A program made the translations under genes and the position numbers. A stretch of DNA of 64,000 bases from Truepera radiovictrix DSM 17093 (GTDB lineage Bacteria > Deinococcota > Deinococci > Deinococcales > Trueperaceae). This document shows positions 35,652-45,532 of the stretch, one piece after another. Each line of letters opens with the position of its first letter. Within the stretch, counting starts at the first letter, position 1. The DNA lies in assembly GCF_000092425.1 (NCBI RefSeq), contig NC_014221.1, forward strand, positions 1,803,001 to 1,867,000. The letters run 5' to 3'. The notes under the pieces are model-generated. The model searched no databases, had not been told where the DNA came from, and was given only the letters and a program-made list of their open reading frames with translations.

Positions 35652-37037
35652 CTAGCGGCTCCGCGGGGGGAGGGTGCTCCGGCGCGGGCGGGGCTCGAGC
35701 AAGTTGGGTTCGCTCGGGTCGGCGAGCTCTTCGGCCAAGGGCCCCTCGAGCGCCGCGTCGGGCGACACGTCGGCGTCTTGAACGCGCGCCTTGAGCGCCG
35801 CCAGGGGCGGCTCCTTAAGCGGCGCGCTGGCCGCTCCCGAAGAGGGTGCGCGCTCGAGCACGACGGTGCTCTTCGGCTCGGGCATGCTCACCCCGGCCTC
35901 GTCGAAGGTCTCTTTAATGAGCTTGATCGCCTCGCTGCGCACCTTGAAAAAGTCCGCCTCGCGCTGGTCGACCCACCCCGAGCAGACGAGGATGACGCTA
36001 GAGTCACCCAGATCGCGGATCCTGAGCTGGGGTTCGGGGTCCGCTAAAACCCCCGGCAGCGCCCGCAGCGCAGCGGCGCCGAGCCGCTGCGCGGCGCGCA
36101 GATCCTCGTCGGTGCCGACGCCGACCTCGAAGGTAAAGCGCCGCCGCGGGTTGCGGGTGTAGTTGATCATCACCGACGAAAACACCGTGCTGTTGGGGAT
36201 GCGCGCGTGGTTGCCGTCTAGGGTCATGAGCACCATCTCACGCGAGGTGAGGCGCACGACCCGCCCCTCGACCTCGCCGAGCTGCAACAGGTCGCCGATG
36301 GCAAACGGTTGGCGCAGCGACAGCAGCACCCCGGCGAGGTAGTTCTCGACGATGTCGCGGAAAGCGAAGCCGACCGCCAGCCCCGCGAGCCCCGCCGTCC
36401 CCAACACGGCCGTGACGATCGCCGTCGCACCGAGCAGGTCAAGGGCGATAAGCAGCCCCACGAGCACGAGCGCGGCGCGCGCGAGCTGCAGGGCGAGCCC
36501 GCGCAAGAGTGGGTTGAGGCCGGTGCGGGCAAAAAGCGCCTCCCAGCGCCCGATAAGCGCCGCTAGCAGCCAGAAAAACGCCACCACGCCGACGGCGACC
36601 AACAAAAGCGGTGAGTAGCGCACCGCGGTCGCGGCGTACTCGCGGAGCCGCACGAGCGCGGGGGCGAGGGTGCGCCCCAAGTCGGCCTCGAGCTCGAGCG
36701 CGTCGACGACGTACACCACCCCGTCCATCCCGGCGGCGATCTCGAGGGCGTCTTGGCGCGCCCCTGCGCCTAGCACCCGACCCGTGAGCCGCACCACCCC
36801 GCTCGTCACCGCCACTGAAACCTCTGAGAGCACGGGGATGTTGGCGTAGACCTCCCTAAGGCGCGCTTGCAGCGCCGCGTCGCTCGCCTCGGCCTCCGCT
36901 GCGGCTGGCGTGGGCGTCGCCGACGGGTTCGGGGCAGCTGCGCGCGCGCCCGAAGCGGTTCCCCCGACGAGGAGCGTTACGAGTAGCACCAAGGGCAGCG
37001 CCCCGAAGCGCCGCACGAGCCGCCGAGGCGCTAGCAC
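35652..37037 (-). CDS. MscS-family mechanosensitive channel with N-terminal BON domain
   Basis: About 461 aa from the GTG at 37037 (GTG 37016 is an alternative). Signal-like hydrophobic N-terminus (FGALPLVLLVTLLVGGTASG). Then a BON domain (LQARLREVYANIPVLSEVSV, ending VVYVVDALEL), predicted outside the membrane. Three or so membrane spans follow, and the MscS pore/beta region: GTAGLAGLAVGFAFRDIVEN, then PFAIGDLLQLGEVEGRVVRL. The frame stays open far upstream through the divergent phosphoesterase gene, but that is antisense. Gated efflux in osmotic downshift is the family role. Confidence 0.88.
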   Translation of the reverse strand: MLAPRRLVRRFGALPLVLLVTLLVGGTASGARAAAPNPSATPTPAAAEAEASDAALQARLREVYANIPVLSEVSVAVTSGVVRLTGRVLGAGARQDALEIAAGMDGVVYVVDALELEADLGRTLAPALVRLREYAATAVRYSPLLLVAVGVVAFFWLLAALIGRWEALFARTGLNPLLRGLALQLARAALVLVGLLIALDLLGATAIVTAVLGTAGLAGLAVGFAFRDIVENYLAGVLLSLRQPFAIGDLLQLGEVEGRVVRLTSREMVLMTLDGNHARIPNSTVFSSVMINYTRNPRRRFTFEVGVGTDEDLRAAQRLGAAALRALPGVLADPEPQLRIRDLGDSSVILVCSGWVDQREADFFKVRSEAIKLIKETFDEAGVSMPEPKSTVVLERAPSSGAASAPLKEPPLAALKARVQDADVSPDAALEGPLAEELADPSEPNLLEPRPRRSTLPPRSR

Positions 37038-37055
37038 GCTGTATGCCGGAGGCGG

Positions 37056-37061
37056 TACACT
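37056..37061 (+). promoter_or_regulatory. -10 box of the phosphoesterase gene
   Basis: TACACT, 9 nt before the GTG at 37071, within the 33-bp gap between two divergent genes. The spacing is at the long end for a leaderless start. Confidence 0.4.
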
Positions 37062-37070
37062 GGTCGCGTT

Positions 37071-37706
37071 GTGCGCATCCTTGCCATCGCCGATGAGGTC
37101 TCCCCCTTTATCTACTCCGAAAACTTCCCCCACAACCTGCCCCCTTTTGACCTCGTCCTCTCCGCCGGGGACATGCCCGGGCACGTCCTCGAGTTTATCG
37201 CGACCCGCCTCAAGACCCAGCCCGTCTACGTCCTCGGCAACCACCACGAAGGCTACTTGCGCGACAACATCACCGGCGAGACGCGGCTGCCGGGCGGGTG
37301 CATCAACGCCCACGGGCGCGTCATCGAGCTTGACGGGGTGCTGATCGCGGGCATCGAGGGGAGCGCGCGCTACCGCCCCGGCCCCCACCAGTACACCGAG
37401 TGGCAGATGCACGTGTTGACGCGCAAGCTCACCCCGCAGCTCCTCTGGAACCGCTACCGTTACGGCCGTGCGGTCGACATCCTGCTCACCCACGCCGCCC
37501 CCAAAGGGCCGCACGAAGGCCCCGACTACCCCCACCGCGGTGTGGGGGCGTTTAACCGCTTCGTCGAGCTCTGGAAACCCAAGCTGCACGTTCACGGCCA
37601 CGTTCACCTAAGCGGCGCCAACGCCCCCCGCGAGTACGTCACCGAGAGCGGCGTTCGCGTCGTCAACGCGTTCGGCTTTGCGCTGATCGACCTCGAGCTG
37701 CCGTAG
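37071..37706 (+). CDS. Metallophosphoesterase
   Basis: 211 aa calcineurin-like phosphoesterase. Metal-site segments are ILAIADEVSPF (Asp), LVLSAGDMPG (GD), VLGNHHEG (GNH), LLTHAAPKGPHEG and HVHGHVHLSGAN. The first motif, DEV, departs from the usual DxH, so metal site 1 may be altered. GTG start at 37071. Divergent from the MscS gene with only 33 bp between starts. Substrate unknown. Confidence 0.85.
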   Translation: MRILAIADEVSPFIYSENFPHNLPPFDLVLSAGDMPGHVLEFIATRLKTQPVYVLGNHHEGYLRDNITGETRLPGGCINAHGRVIELDGVLIAGIEGSARYRPGPHQYTEWQMHVLTRKLTPQLLWNRYRYGRAVDILLTHAAPKGPHEGPDYPHRGVGAFNRFVELWKPKLHVHGHVHLSGANAPREYVTESGVRVVNAFGFALIDLELP

Positions 37707-37969
37707 CGCCGCGCCTCTACCGCCACGCCGTGTCGCCACACGCGCACCGCTGCTCACACGGGGGCGAACATGACGTCCCGCGACCCCCGCTGCGACAGCC
37801 AGTCCATCACCCTGAACTGCATAACGTCACGCAAAAAGGCAACATCCTGCACTGCCACACCCGTTTCGCCCAAAAAGGTCACGTGTTCACATGCAAAACG
37901 TGAAGAAATGGTGAGGCACCCTGCACCTCGGCGCGTGGTTCAAAAGACACTCGGCTGACGAAGGGGCTG
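37707..37969. other. Intergenic stretch before the ParB-like operon
   Basis: No gene supported. Two CAAAAAGG words, and an inverted pair TCACGT (37879-37884) and ACGTGA (37898-37903) about 70 nt upstream of a strong -10 box, which could be a regulator site. Confidence 0.45.
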
Positions 37970-37975
37970 TATAGT
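37970..37975 (+). promoter_or_regulatory. -10 box of a leaderless upstream ORF
   Basis: TATAGT, 6 nt spacer GGCGCT, GTG at 37982. The geometry is identical to the leaderless genes, but the first frame is only 21 codons. Confidence 0.6.
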
Positions 37976-37981
37976 GGCGCT

Positions 37982-38047
37982 GTGGACGCGCCTAGCGCGC
38001 ACCACGGGGCTTGTTACTCCCGCCCGCGCAAAGCGCGTGGGCTATAA
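37982..38047 (+). CDS. Leaderless 21-aa upstream peptide
   Basis: GTG at the predicted transcript 5' end, reading VDAPSAHHGACYSRPRKARG then L and TAA at 38045-38047. The stop is 4 nt before the AAAGGAGGG ribosome site of the ParB-like gene. The end of the ORF forms a small stem (CCCGCGC-AAA-GCGCG). This arrangement suggests a translated leader peptide that could regulate the next gene. Confidence 0.4.
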   Translation: MDAPSAHHGACYSRPRKARGL

Positions 38048-38064
38048 GCAGAAAGGAGGGTGCG

Positions 38065-38976
38065 GTGAGCTACCACGCTCAGCGGCGCGCGAGACAGGAC
38101 GCCGAAAGGGCTCGGAGCCGGGCCTTTTGGCATCAGGTCGCGCACAGCCTCCGGGGAATTCCTAACGAACTCCTTCCCTTTAGCGCCGTTCAACACCTTC
38201 ACCCAGCATCGGAACGTTACAGCGGCGTCAAACCGATTCCCATCCAACAGATCGTGGGCTCCGTCGACCGCTACCGCGACTTCGATCACTACTTCTTGCC
38301 GCGCGCGAGCCACACCCTCGAGCGCTGGATCGGCATCCGCCAGGCGGGGCTCGAGGGCAAAGAGCTGCCGCCCATTCAGGTCTACAAGGTCGGCGAGCTG
38401 TACTTCGTTAAAGACGGCCACCACCGCGTCTCGGTCGCCCGCAACGCCGGGCAAAAGTTTATCGACGCCGAGATCATCGAGCTGAGCGTCACCGTCCCCC
38501 CCGACTCGGACGACAGCGTCAAAGACCTCATCATCAAGGGGGAGTACGCGGACTTTTTGGAGCGGACCAACCTCAACAGGGTGCGCCCCGACCACTACCC
38601 CATCATCTTTACCGTCACGGGGCGCTACGACGTGCTCTTAGACCATATCGCCACCCGGCAGTACTATCTGGGGCTCAAGTTCGGGCGCGAGGTGCCCTGG
38701 GAGGAGGCGGTGGGCTCGTGGTACGACCGGCTCTACAAGCGCGTAGTCGACGAGTCGCGCGAGCACGGTGTACTCAAGCGCTTTCCCGGCCGCACCGAGG
38801 CCGACCTCTACTTGTGGATCATGGACCACCGCTACTACCTCACGCAGCGCTACGGTCAAGACGTCGGCTCTGAGCGGGCGGCGGTCGACTTTGCGCAGCA
38901 CCACGCCCCCACGCTGCCCGTGCGCGCGTGGCAGCGGGCGCTCACCCTCTGGCGCGGCGGCAAGACGCACGGCTGA
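38065..38976 (+). CDS. ParB/sulfiredoxin-fold-like protein of unknown role
   Basis: 303 aa, soluble. GVKPIPIQQIVGSVDRYRDF and YKVGELYFVKDGHHRVSVAR resemble the ParB N-terminal (CTPase/sulfiredoxin) fold with its GxHR motif. No helix-turn-helix DNA-binding domain is obvious. The C-terminal half has DHYPIIFTVTGRYDVLLDHI, then WYDRLYKRVVDESREHGVLK, not recognised. GTG at 38065 with AAAGGAGGG 4-12 nt upstream. It is followed by a strong terminator, so it forms its own unit with the upstream peptide. Confidence 0.7.
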   Translation: MSYHAQRRARQDAERARSRAFWHQVAHSLRGIPNELLPFSAVQHLHPASERYSGVKPIPIQQIVGSVDRYRDFDHYFLPRASHTLERWIGIRQAGLEGKELPPIQVYKVGELYFVKDGHHRVSVARNAGQKFIDAEIIELSVTVPPDSDDSVKDLIIKGEYADFLERTNLNRVRPDHYPIIFTVTGRYDVLLDHIATRQYYLGLKFGREVPWEEAVGSWYDRLYKRVVDESREHGVLKRFPGRTEADLYLWIMDHRYYLTQRYGQDVGSERAAVDFAQHHAPTLPVRAWQRALTLWRGGKTHG

Positions 38977-39005
38977 GCCGCCCGCACACCTATCCCCTTA
39001 CACCG

Positions 39006-39037
39006 ACCGCTCTTTTAACTTTTAAAGGGCGGTTTTT
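39006..39037 (+). terminator. Rho-independent terminator after the ParB-like gene
   Basis: ACCGCTCTTT (39006-39015), loop TAACTTTT, AAAGGGCGGT (39024-39033), then TTTTT. One G-U pair. A canonical terminator 30 nt after the stop. Confidence 0.85.
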
Positions 39038-39117
39038 GCGTGCAGGTCCAAGGCGCGTGCTGCCCACGCGTTTTGCAGCGCGCCCCAAACCGGCCCCGGG
39101 CGTGCTATGACAGAAGC

Positions 39118-40164
39118 ATGGACGACACGGCATGGCACGCCTTTTTGACGTCGCGCGGCGGACAGCTTCAAGGGGGGCGCGTGCAGGCGTTTGCAGGGCT
39201 CCCCGAAGAGGTCGAGGCGCTTGGCAGCGCGGGCCTCGTGCCGCTTTTCGGCAGCACCCCGCTGCGCCTCACGGGGGCGGACCGGCTCGAGTTCCTCCAC
39301 GGGCAGGTGAGCAACGAGGTCAAGCGGCTCGGTGTCGGCGACGCTCGAGCCGCGCTCATGCTCAACGTCCGCGGGCACGCGCTCGCGCTCATGCGCCTCT
39401 ACCGCCGTGAGGACGACCTCTTCGTCGCGGTCGAGGGGGGCGCCGGCGAAAGGGTCGAGGCGCAGCTAGGGGCGCACATCATCTTCGATCAGGTCGAGCT
39501 CCACAACCTCACCGGCACCCTGCAGAGCCTGACGCTGCAGGGCGAAGCGGCGGGCGAGGTTCTCCAGAGGGCGCTTCACGCGGAGCTTCCGGAGGCAGAC
39601 CGGTTCGTCCAGGTGCCCTTTGAGGGCGCCAAGGTGCTCGTCAGCCGCGTTGCGCGGAGCGCCCCAGGTGGGTTCGACCTGCACGTGTTGACGCAAGACG
39701 CGCGGGCGCTCGTCGAGGCCTTGGAGGGGGCGGGCGCCAAGCTCGTGGGGGAGCGGGCGCTCGCGGCGGCGCGCGTCGCGGCGGGGATCGCCGAGGCGGC
39801 GCTCGAGGGGGGCGAGGGGGTGTTGCCGCAAGAAGCGGGCCTTGAGTACGCCGTCTCCTACCGCAAGGGCTGCTACCTGGGCCAAGAGATCATGGCGCGC
39901 ATCGAAGCGCGCGGCAACGTGCGGCGGCGGCTCGTGGGGTTGCGGCTCGAGAGCGTCCCCCCCGAAGGCGCGCGCGAGCTCCTCGCCGAGGGCAAGGTGG
40001 TCGGCCGTTTGGGCACCGTCGCCGAACACCCGCAGCTAGGCACGGTCGCGCTCGCGAGCGTGCGCCACGAGGTCGGCGCGGGCGCGCCGCTCCTGGTCGG
40101 CGGCGTCAGCGCCACCGTCGCGCCGCTGCCCTTTGAGACCGCGGCGCAGTACACATCCCGCTAG
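39118..40164 (+). CDS. ygfZ: Folate-binding protein YgfZ (GcvT-like)
   Basis: 348 aa. Tetrahydrofolate-dependent protein that helps maintain certain iron-sulfur enzymes. The family hallmark [20 protein letters not shown], containing the conserved Cys, is at about residues 250-270. The GcvT-like fold begins with [20 protein letters not shown]. It lacks the aminomethyltransferase residues of GcvT by family definition. ATG at 39118 with TATGAC 6 nt upstream, probably leaderless. The mutase gene follows. Confidence 0.88.
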   Translation: MDDTAWHAFLTSRGGQLQGGRVQAFAGLPEEVEALGSAGLVPLFGSTPLRLTGADRLEFLHGQVSNEVKRLGVGDARAALMLNVRGHALALMRLYRREDDLFVAVEGGAGERVEAQLGAHIIFDQVELHNLTGTLQSLTLQGEAAGEVLQRALHAELPEADRFVQVPFEGAKVLVSRVARSAPGGFDLHVLTQDARALVEALEGAGAKLVGERALAAARVAAGIAEAALEGGEGVLPQEAGLEYAVSYRKGCYLGQEIMARIEARGNVRRRLVGLRLESVPPEGARELLAEGKVVGRLGTVAEHPQLGTVALASVRHEVGAGAPLLVGGVSATVAPLPFETAAQYTSR

Positions 40165-40189
40165 GGGCGCCCGTAGGGGCAAAAGTCCC

Positions 40190-40195
40190 TATAAT
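40190..40195 (+). promoter_or_regulatory. -10 box of the mutase large-subunit gene
   Basis: TATAAT (consensus), 6 nt spacer GGCCCC, ATG at 40202. Confidence 0.7.
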
Positions 40196-40201
40196 GGCCC
40201 C

Positions 40202-41848
40202 ATGAAAAGCAAACGAGACTGGCTCGAGACGAGCTACCGCGCCGCCACGGCGCGCTTTCCCGAACGCTCGTACCCGTTTCGGACGCTCTCGAATATCGAG
40301 GTCGCACCCGTCTACACCCACGAGGACCTTCAGGACTTCGACCCCGCCGAAAAGCTCGGCTACCCCGGCGAGTTCCCCTACACCCGCGGCGTTCAAGCGT
40401 CGATGTACCGCGGCAAGCTCTGGACCATGCGGCAGTTTGCCGGTTTCGGCTCCGCCGAGCAGACGAACGCCCGCTTTAAGAAGCTCCTGGAGGCCGGCCA
40501 GACGGGCCTCTCGACGGCTTTCGACCTGCCGACTTTGATGGGTTACGACGCCGACCACCCCATGGCGAAAGGCGAGGTCGGCAAGATGGGGGTCGCGGTG
40601 TCGTCGCTGGCCGACATGGAGCGCCTCTTTGACGGCATCGACCTCGAGCGCGTGACCACCTCGATGACCATCAACAGCCCCGCCAACGCGATCTGGGCGA
40701 TGTACCTCGCCAACGCCGAAAAGCGCGGCTTTAAGCTCCACAAGCTCGGCGGCACCATCCAAAACGACATCCTCAAGGAGTTTATCGCCCAGAAAGAGTA
40801 CATCTTCCCGCCCGCGCCCTCGGTAAAGCTGGTGATCGATACCTTCGAGTGGGGGCCCAAGCACGTGCCCAAGTGGAACGTCATCTCGGTCTCGGGCTAC
40901 CACATCCGCGAGGCGGGTTCGACGGCCGTGCAGGAGCTCGCTTTTACCCTCGCCGACGGCATCCACTACGTCCGCAAAGCGTTAGAGCGCGGCCTCGACA
41001 TCGACGAGTTCGCCCCCCGCATCTCGTTCTTTTTCAACGTCCACAACGACTTTTTCGAGGAGATCGCTAAGTTTCGCGCGGCGCGCCGCATCTGGGCGAA
41101 GCAGATGCGAGACGTCTACGGCGCCAAAAACCCCAAGTCGTGGATGCTGCGCACGCACGCGCAGACGGCCGGGGTGTCGCTGACCGCGCAGCAGCCCCTG
41201 GTCAACATCGCCCGCGTCGCCATCCAGGCGCTCGCCGGGGTCTTGGGCGGCACCAACAGCCTGCACACCGACGCGTATGACGAGGCGCTCGCCTTGCCGA
41301 CCGAGGAGGCGGCGACCATCGCGCTGCGCACGCAGCAGGTGATCGCCTACGAAACGGGCGTCGCGAACACCGTCGACCCCTTGGCCGGGTCGTACTACCT
41401 CGAATCGCTCACCGACGAGATGGAGCGGCAGTGCCTGGAGATCTTCGAGCAGATCGACGCTCTGGGCGGGGTCGAGCGCGCCATCGACGCCGGTTACTTC
41501 GCCGCCGAGATCGGCGAGGCCAGTTATCAACAGCAGCGCGAGTTCGACAGCAAAGAGCGCCTGACGGTCGGGGTCAACGCCTTCGTCTCCGAAAGCCCCG
41601 AAACGCCCCTTTTGCCCTTTGACCCCGAGGTCGAGCGGGTGCAGCAAGAACGCCTCGAGCGCGTCCGGCGCGAGCGCAACCCGCAAGCCGCCGAGAGCGC
41701 GTTAGAGGCGCTGCGCGACGCCGCCAAAGCGGGCCGCAACACCATGCCCGCCTTTATGGCCTGCGCCCACGCCTACTGCACCCTGGGCGAGCAGATGGAC
41801 GTGCTGCGCGAGGTGTACGGGGTGTATGAAGAGCCGGTGATGGTGTAG
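40202..41848 (+). CDS. Methylmalonyl-CoA mutase, catalytic (large) subunit
   Basis: 548 aa TIM-barrel domain of the B12-dependent mutase (methylmalonyl-CoA to succinyl-CoA). Signature segments: [20 protein letters not shown], then [54 protein letters not shown], and [20 protein letters not shown]. The B12-binding domain is absent and encoded separately at 42080. A consensus TATAAT lies 6 nt before the ATG: leaderless. A 2-methyl-branched-acyl mutase such as ICM is related, but YxxR-type residues in the substrate site (TYRGK-like MYRGK) favour MCM; not certain. Confidence 0.88.
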   Translation: MKSKRDWLETSYRAATARFPERSYPFRTLSNIEVAPVYTHEDLQDFDPAEKLGYPGEFPYTRGVQASMYRGKLWTMRQFAGFGSAEQTNARFKKLLEAGQTGLSTAFDLPTLMGYDADHPMAKGEVGKMGVAVSSLADMERLFDGIDLERVTTSMTINSPANAIWAMYLANAEKRGFKLHKLGGTIQNDILKEFIAQKEYIFPPAPSVKLVIDTFEWGPKHVPKWNVISVSGYHIREAGSTAVQELAFTLADGIHYVRKALERGLDIDEFAPRISFFFNVHNDFFEEIAKFRAARRIWAKQMRDVYGAKNPKSWMLRTHAQTAGVSLTAQQPLVNIARVAIQALAGVLGGTNSLHTDAYDEALALPTEEAATIALRTQQVIAYETGVANTVDPLAGSYYLESLTDEMERQCLEIFEQIDALGGVERAIDAGYFAAEIGEASYQQQREFDSKERLTVGVNAFVSESPETPLLPFDPEVERVQQERLERVRRERNPQAAESALEALRDAAKAGRNTMPAFMACAHAYCTLGEQMDVLREVYGVYEEPVMV

Positions 41849-42067
41849 CGCCAGCGGCGTGGGCCCCCTTGCCGGCCCGCGCCTCACCCAACAGCCGTGC
41901 TCGAGCTGCACCGTCAGCGTCGGCGCCGACCGCAAAAGCTCAGCTTAGAACCCGCGCCTTCTTAACGGATGCGTGCTGCTAGCAGCCCTGCACCGGGCAG
42001 GGCACCGGCGGCGGAGCTACGGGTACACAGTGCATGAACACAGAGGGGGCGGCCCACCCGGCTGCGT

Positions 42068-42073
42068 TATAGT
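42068..42073 (+). promoter_or_regulatory. -10 box of the B12-binding subunit gene
   Basis: TATAGT, 6 nt spacer AGCGCC, ATG at 42080. Leaderless. Confidence 0.65.
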
Positions 42074-42079
42074 AGCGCC

Positions 42080-42496
42080 ATGGAACAGCGCAGGATTCGC
42101 GTACTTATCGCTAAACCCGGTCTCGACGGGCACGACCGCGGCGCCAAGGTGATCGCTAGGGCCCTGCGCGACGCTGGGATGGAGGTGATCTACACGGGGC
42201 TGCGCCAAACGAGCGACATGATCGTCAGCGCGGCGGTGCAAGAAGACGTCGACGTCGTCGGGCTCTCGATCCTCTCGGGCGCCCACCTGCACTACTTCAA
42301 AGAGGTCACCGACAAGCTCAAAGAGCGCGGCGCCGACGACATCTTGGTCTTTGGGGGCGGCATCGTCCCCGACGAGGACATCCCGAAGCTCAAAGCGATG
42401 GGGGTCGCTGAGATCTTCACCCCGGGCACCAGCACCCAGGAGGTCGTGCAGTTTCTGCGCGAGCGGCTGCCCGAGCGCAAGGCGCAGGAGGTCTAG
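42080..42496 (+). CDS. Methylmalonyl-CoA mutase, B12-binding (small) subunit
   Basis: 138 aa. The DxHxxG base-off cobalamin motif is in [43 protein letters not shown] and [15 protein letters not shown] complete the family pattern (SxL and GG motifs). It partners the 40202 subunit; the two are separated by 231 bp with no gene between them and each has its own leaderless promoter. Confidence 0.93.
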   Translation: MEQRRIRVLIAKPGLDGHDRGAKVIARALRDAGMEVIYTGLRQTSDMIVSAAVQEDVDVVGLSILSGAHLHYFKEVTDKLKERGADDILVFGGGIVPDEDIPKLKAMGVAEIFTPGTSTQEVVQFLRERLPERKAQEV

Positions 42497-42587
42497 CCTC
42501 GCTACGGGTTCCTGACCGCCCTCACGCGCGTCCCCGAACCCCTCGGCGCTGGGCAAAACCACAATTTTTCACAGCCTTAAGTGAGCC

Positions 42588-42616
42588 TTGGTGTAATCTT
42601 TACGGGAACCTATGCT
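42588..42616 (+). promoter_or_regulatory. Sigma-70-type promoter of the deoxysugar operon
   Basis: TTGGTG (42588-42593), 17-bp spacer, TATGCT (42611-42616). Just downstream, GAGGGT (42622-42627) and ACCCTC (42634-42639) form an inverted repeat at the expected transcript start, a candidate operator or 5' hairpin. Confidence 0.6.
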
Positions 42617-42657
42617 AGAGTGAGGGTACCTACACCCTCGCAGCGTTGGAGGTTCCA

Positions 42658-42764
42658 TTGCGTCACGCACAGGTTGACCTCTGCGAGCACCGTTTGGCAA
42701 CCGCAGCTTGGCGGCTACGCGCGGTAGCCATGGTTCGTGTGTCCCCCTACCCGCGCGCCGATTT

Positions 42765-42768
<4 letters not shown>
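42658..42768 (+). CDS. Possible 36-aa leader peptide of the deoxysugar operon
   Basis: TTG at 42658 with GGAGG (42648-42652) at ideal spacing. The product runs [20 protein letters not shown], then [16 protein letters not shown]. Its TGA (42766-42768) overlaps the ATG of the aldolase as ATGA, so translation of the two is likely coupled. No known family; it could be a leader peptide or small protein. Confidence 0.45.
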
Positions 42769-43576
<808 letters not shown>

Positions 43577-43580
<4 letters not shown>

Positions 43581-45079
43581 AAGGGGAACGGGGCGCCAAC
43601 CCTAGCCGCGCCGACTTTATCGCGGTCGACCTCGGCGCCTCGAGCGGCCGCGTGCTGCTGGGCGGGTTCGATGGGGAGCGCTGGGCGCTCCGCGAGCTGC
43701 ACCGCTTCCCCAACGAACCGGTGCGGCTCGCCGGGTCGCTGCACTGGAACGTCCTCACGCTCTGGGCGGAGGTGCAGCGGGCGCTCGCGGCGTACGCCCG
43801 CGAGCGCCGCGCGCCCGTGATGGGTATCGGGGTCGACACCTGGGGGGTCGACTTCGGCCTCCTGGACCGCCGCGACCACCTGCTCGGCGTCCCCTACCAC
43901 TACCGCGACGCGCGCACCGACGGGCAGATGGAGCGGGTGTGGACGACCTTGCCCAAAGCGACCCTCTACGCCCGCACCGGGTTGCAATTCATGCAGATCA
44001 ACACCCTCTACCAGCTTTGCAGCATGCGCGGCGACCCGCAGCTAGAGGTCGCCGAAACGCTGCTCATGATGCCCGACCTCTTTCACTTCTGGCTGAGCGG
44101 TGAAAAGCGCGGCGAGTACACCGTCGCCTCGACGAGCCAGCTGCTCGACGCGCGGACGCGCACCTGGGCGCCCGACCTCCTGAGCGCCCTCGGGCTGCCG
44201 AGCCACCTCCTGCCGCCCCTGGTTCCCCCCGGCACGGTGCTCGGCACCCTGCGCGCGAGCGTCGCCGCCGAGACGCGGCTTCCGGCCGCAACGCCGGTCA
44301 TCGCCCCCGCAGCTCACGACACCGCGAGCGCCGTCGCCGCGACCGCCGGGCTGGACGAGGGCGCTTTTATCAGCTCGGGCACCTGGAGCCTAGTGGGCGC
44401 CGAGGTCCCCGAACCCGTGTTGAGCGCGCGCGCGCTCGAGCGCGACTTCACCAACGAGGGCGGCGTCGGGGGGACGATCCGGCTCCTGAAAAACGTCGCG
44501 GGGTTGTGGCTGCTCGAGGCGTGCAAACGCCAGTGGGAGCGAGAGGGGGCGGCGCTCAGCTGGCCCGCGCTCCTCGAGGCCGCCGTCGCCGCCCCGCCCT
44601 TTCGCAGCTTCGTCAACCCCGGCGCCGAGACCTTCCTCAGCCCGGACGGGATGCCTGAGGCCATCCGGGCCTTTTGCCGCCGGAGCGGCCAACCCGAACC
44701 GGGGAGCGTCGGCGAGATCGTGCGCTGCTGCCTCGAGAGCCTCGCCCTCAAGTACCGCACCGTATTAGACGACCTCGAGGCGCTGACCGGCCGCCGCTTT
44801 CGCGTCGTGCGGATCGTCGGCGGGGGCAGCCAGAACGCGCTCCTCAACCAGTTCACCGCCGACGCCTGCGCGCGCCCCGTCGTGGCCGGCCCCGTGGAGG
44901 CGACCGCGCTCGGCAACCTCACGGTGCAGGCAGTGGCGTGCGGCCTGCTGCCGGACCTTGAGGCCGGGCGCAAAGCGGTCGCCGCCTCGGCCGAGCTGCG
45001 CACGTTTGAGCCCAAGCACACTGACGCTTGGGAGGCGGCGCTGGCGCGTTTTAAAAGCCTGAGCGGCACCTCACCCTAA
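43577..45079 (+). CDS. rhaB: Rhamnulokinase-like FGGY carbohydrate kinase
   Basis: 500 aa. Phosphorylates rhamnulose (or a related deoxyketose) at O1. N-terminal ATPase-fold motif [18 protein letters not shown], then [18 protein letters not shown] and [12 protein letters not shown], as in RhaB. The FGGY-type C-terminal domain shows [11 protein letters not shown], then [19 protein letters not shown] and [13 protein letters not shown] at 43577 overlaps the aldolase stop. No rhamnose isomerase is in the window. Confidence 0.88.
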
Positions 45080-45087
45080 AGGCGCGG

Positions 45088-45093
45088 TAGACT
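45088..45093 (+). promoter_or_regulatory. -10 box of gatC
   Basis: TAGACT, 5 nt spacer GCGCC, ATG at 45099. Leaderless geometry with the short spacer also seen at 55816 and 55941. Confidence 0.5.
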
Positions 45094-45098
45094 GCGCC

Positions 45099-45392
45099 AT
45101 GCTTAGCGACCAGGAGATGGAACACCTCAAGTCGCTCGCCCGCCTCGAGCTGGACGCGCGCGAGACGGCGGCGCTGCGCGACGACCTCAACGCGCTGCTC
45201 GGCTTTTTCGAGCGGCTCTCCGAACTCGACACCGATGGCGTCGCCGAGATGCAGCGTCCCGTCGAGCACACGAACGTCTTTCGGGAGGATGAGCCACGCC
45301 CCGGCTTGACGCAAGCGGAGGCTCTAGCGCTCGCCGTCGAGGCGCAAGATGGGTTTTTCCGGGTGCCGCGCACGGTCGACACCGGGGAGTAG
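45099..45392 (+). CDS. gatC: Asp-tRNA(Asn)/Glu-tRNA(Gln) amidotransferase subunit C
   Basis: 97 aa. Small helical subunit that wraps GatA and GatB in the transamidation of mischarged tRNA. The pattern LKSLARLELDARETAALRDD, then LNALLGFFERLSELDTDGV and HTNVFREDEP, is diagnostic. gatA and gatB are not nearby. A short leaderless-type promoter separates it from rhaB (20 nt gap), so it is likely transcribed independently. Confidence 0.92.
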   Translation: MLSDQEMEHLKSLARLELDARETAALRDDLNALLGFFERLSELDTDGVAEMQRPVEHTNVFREDEPRPGLTQAEALALAVEAQDGFFRVPRTVDTGE

Positions 45393-45532
45393 GGGGACTT
45401 GGCTCTCTAAAGCCCCTCTTTAGGTTCCTCTGCCTCGCGTTCACTTGGGGCGTGCTAGCGTGTCGTTACACCACGCGGCCCGCAGGTCACGCTTTGTCTT
45501 TACCCTAGCTGCGCGCCGCTTTGGGGGAACCG

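Noticed and set aside
37038-37607. N-terminal extension of the MscS channel to 37607
   Set aside because: It lies entirely antisense to the metallophosphoesterase gene. The signal-like N-terminus and BON domain begin near 37037.
37974-38165. 63-codon frame starting at GTG 37974
   Set aside because: The start lies inside the -10 box, and the frame runs through the ParB-like gene in another frame.
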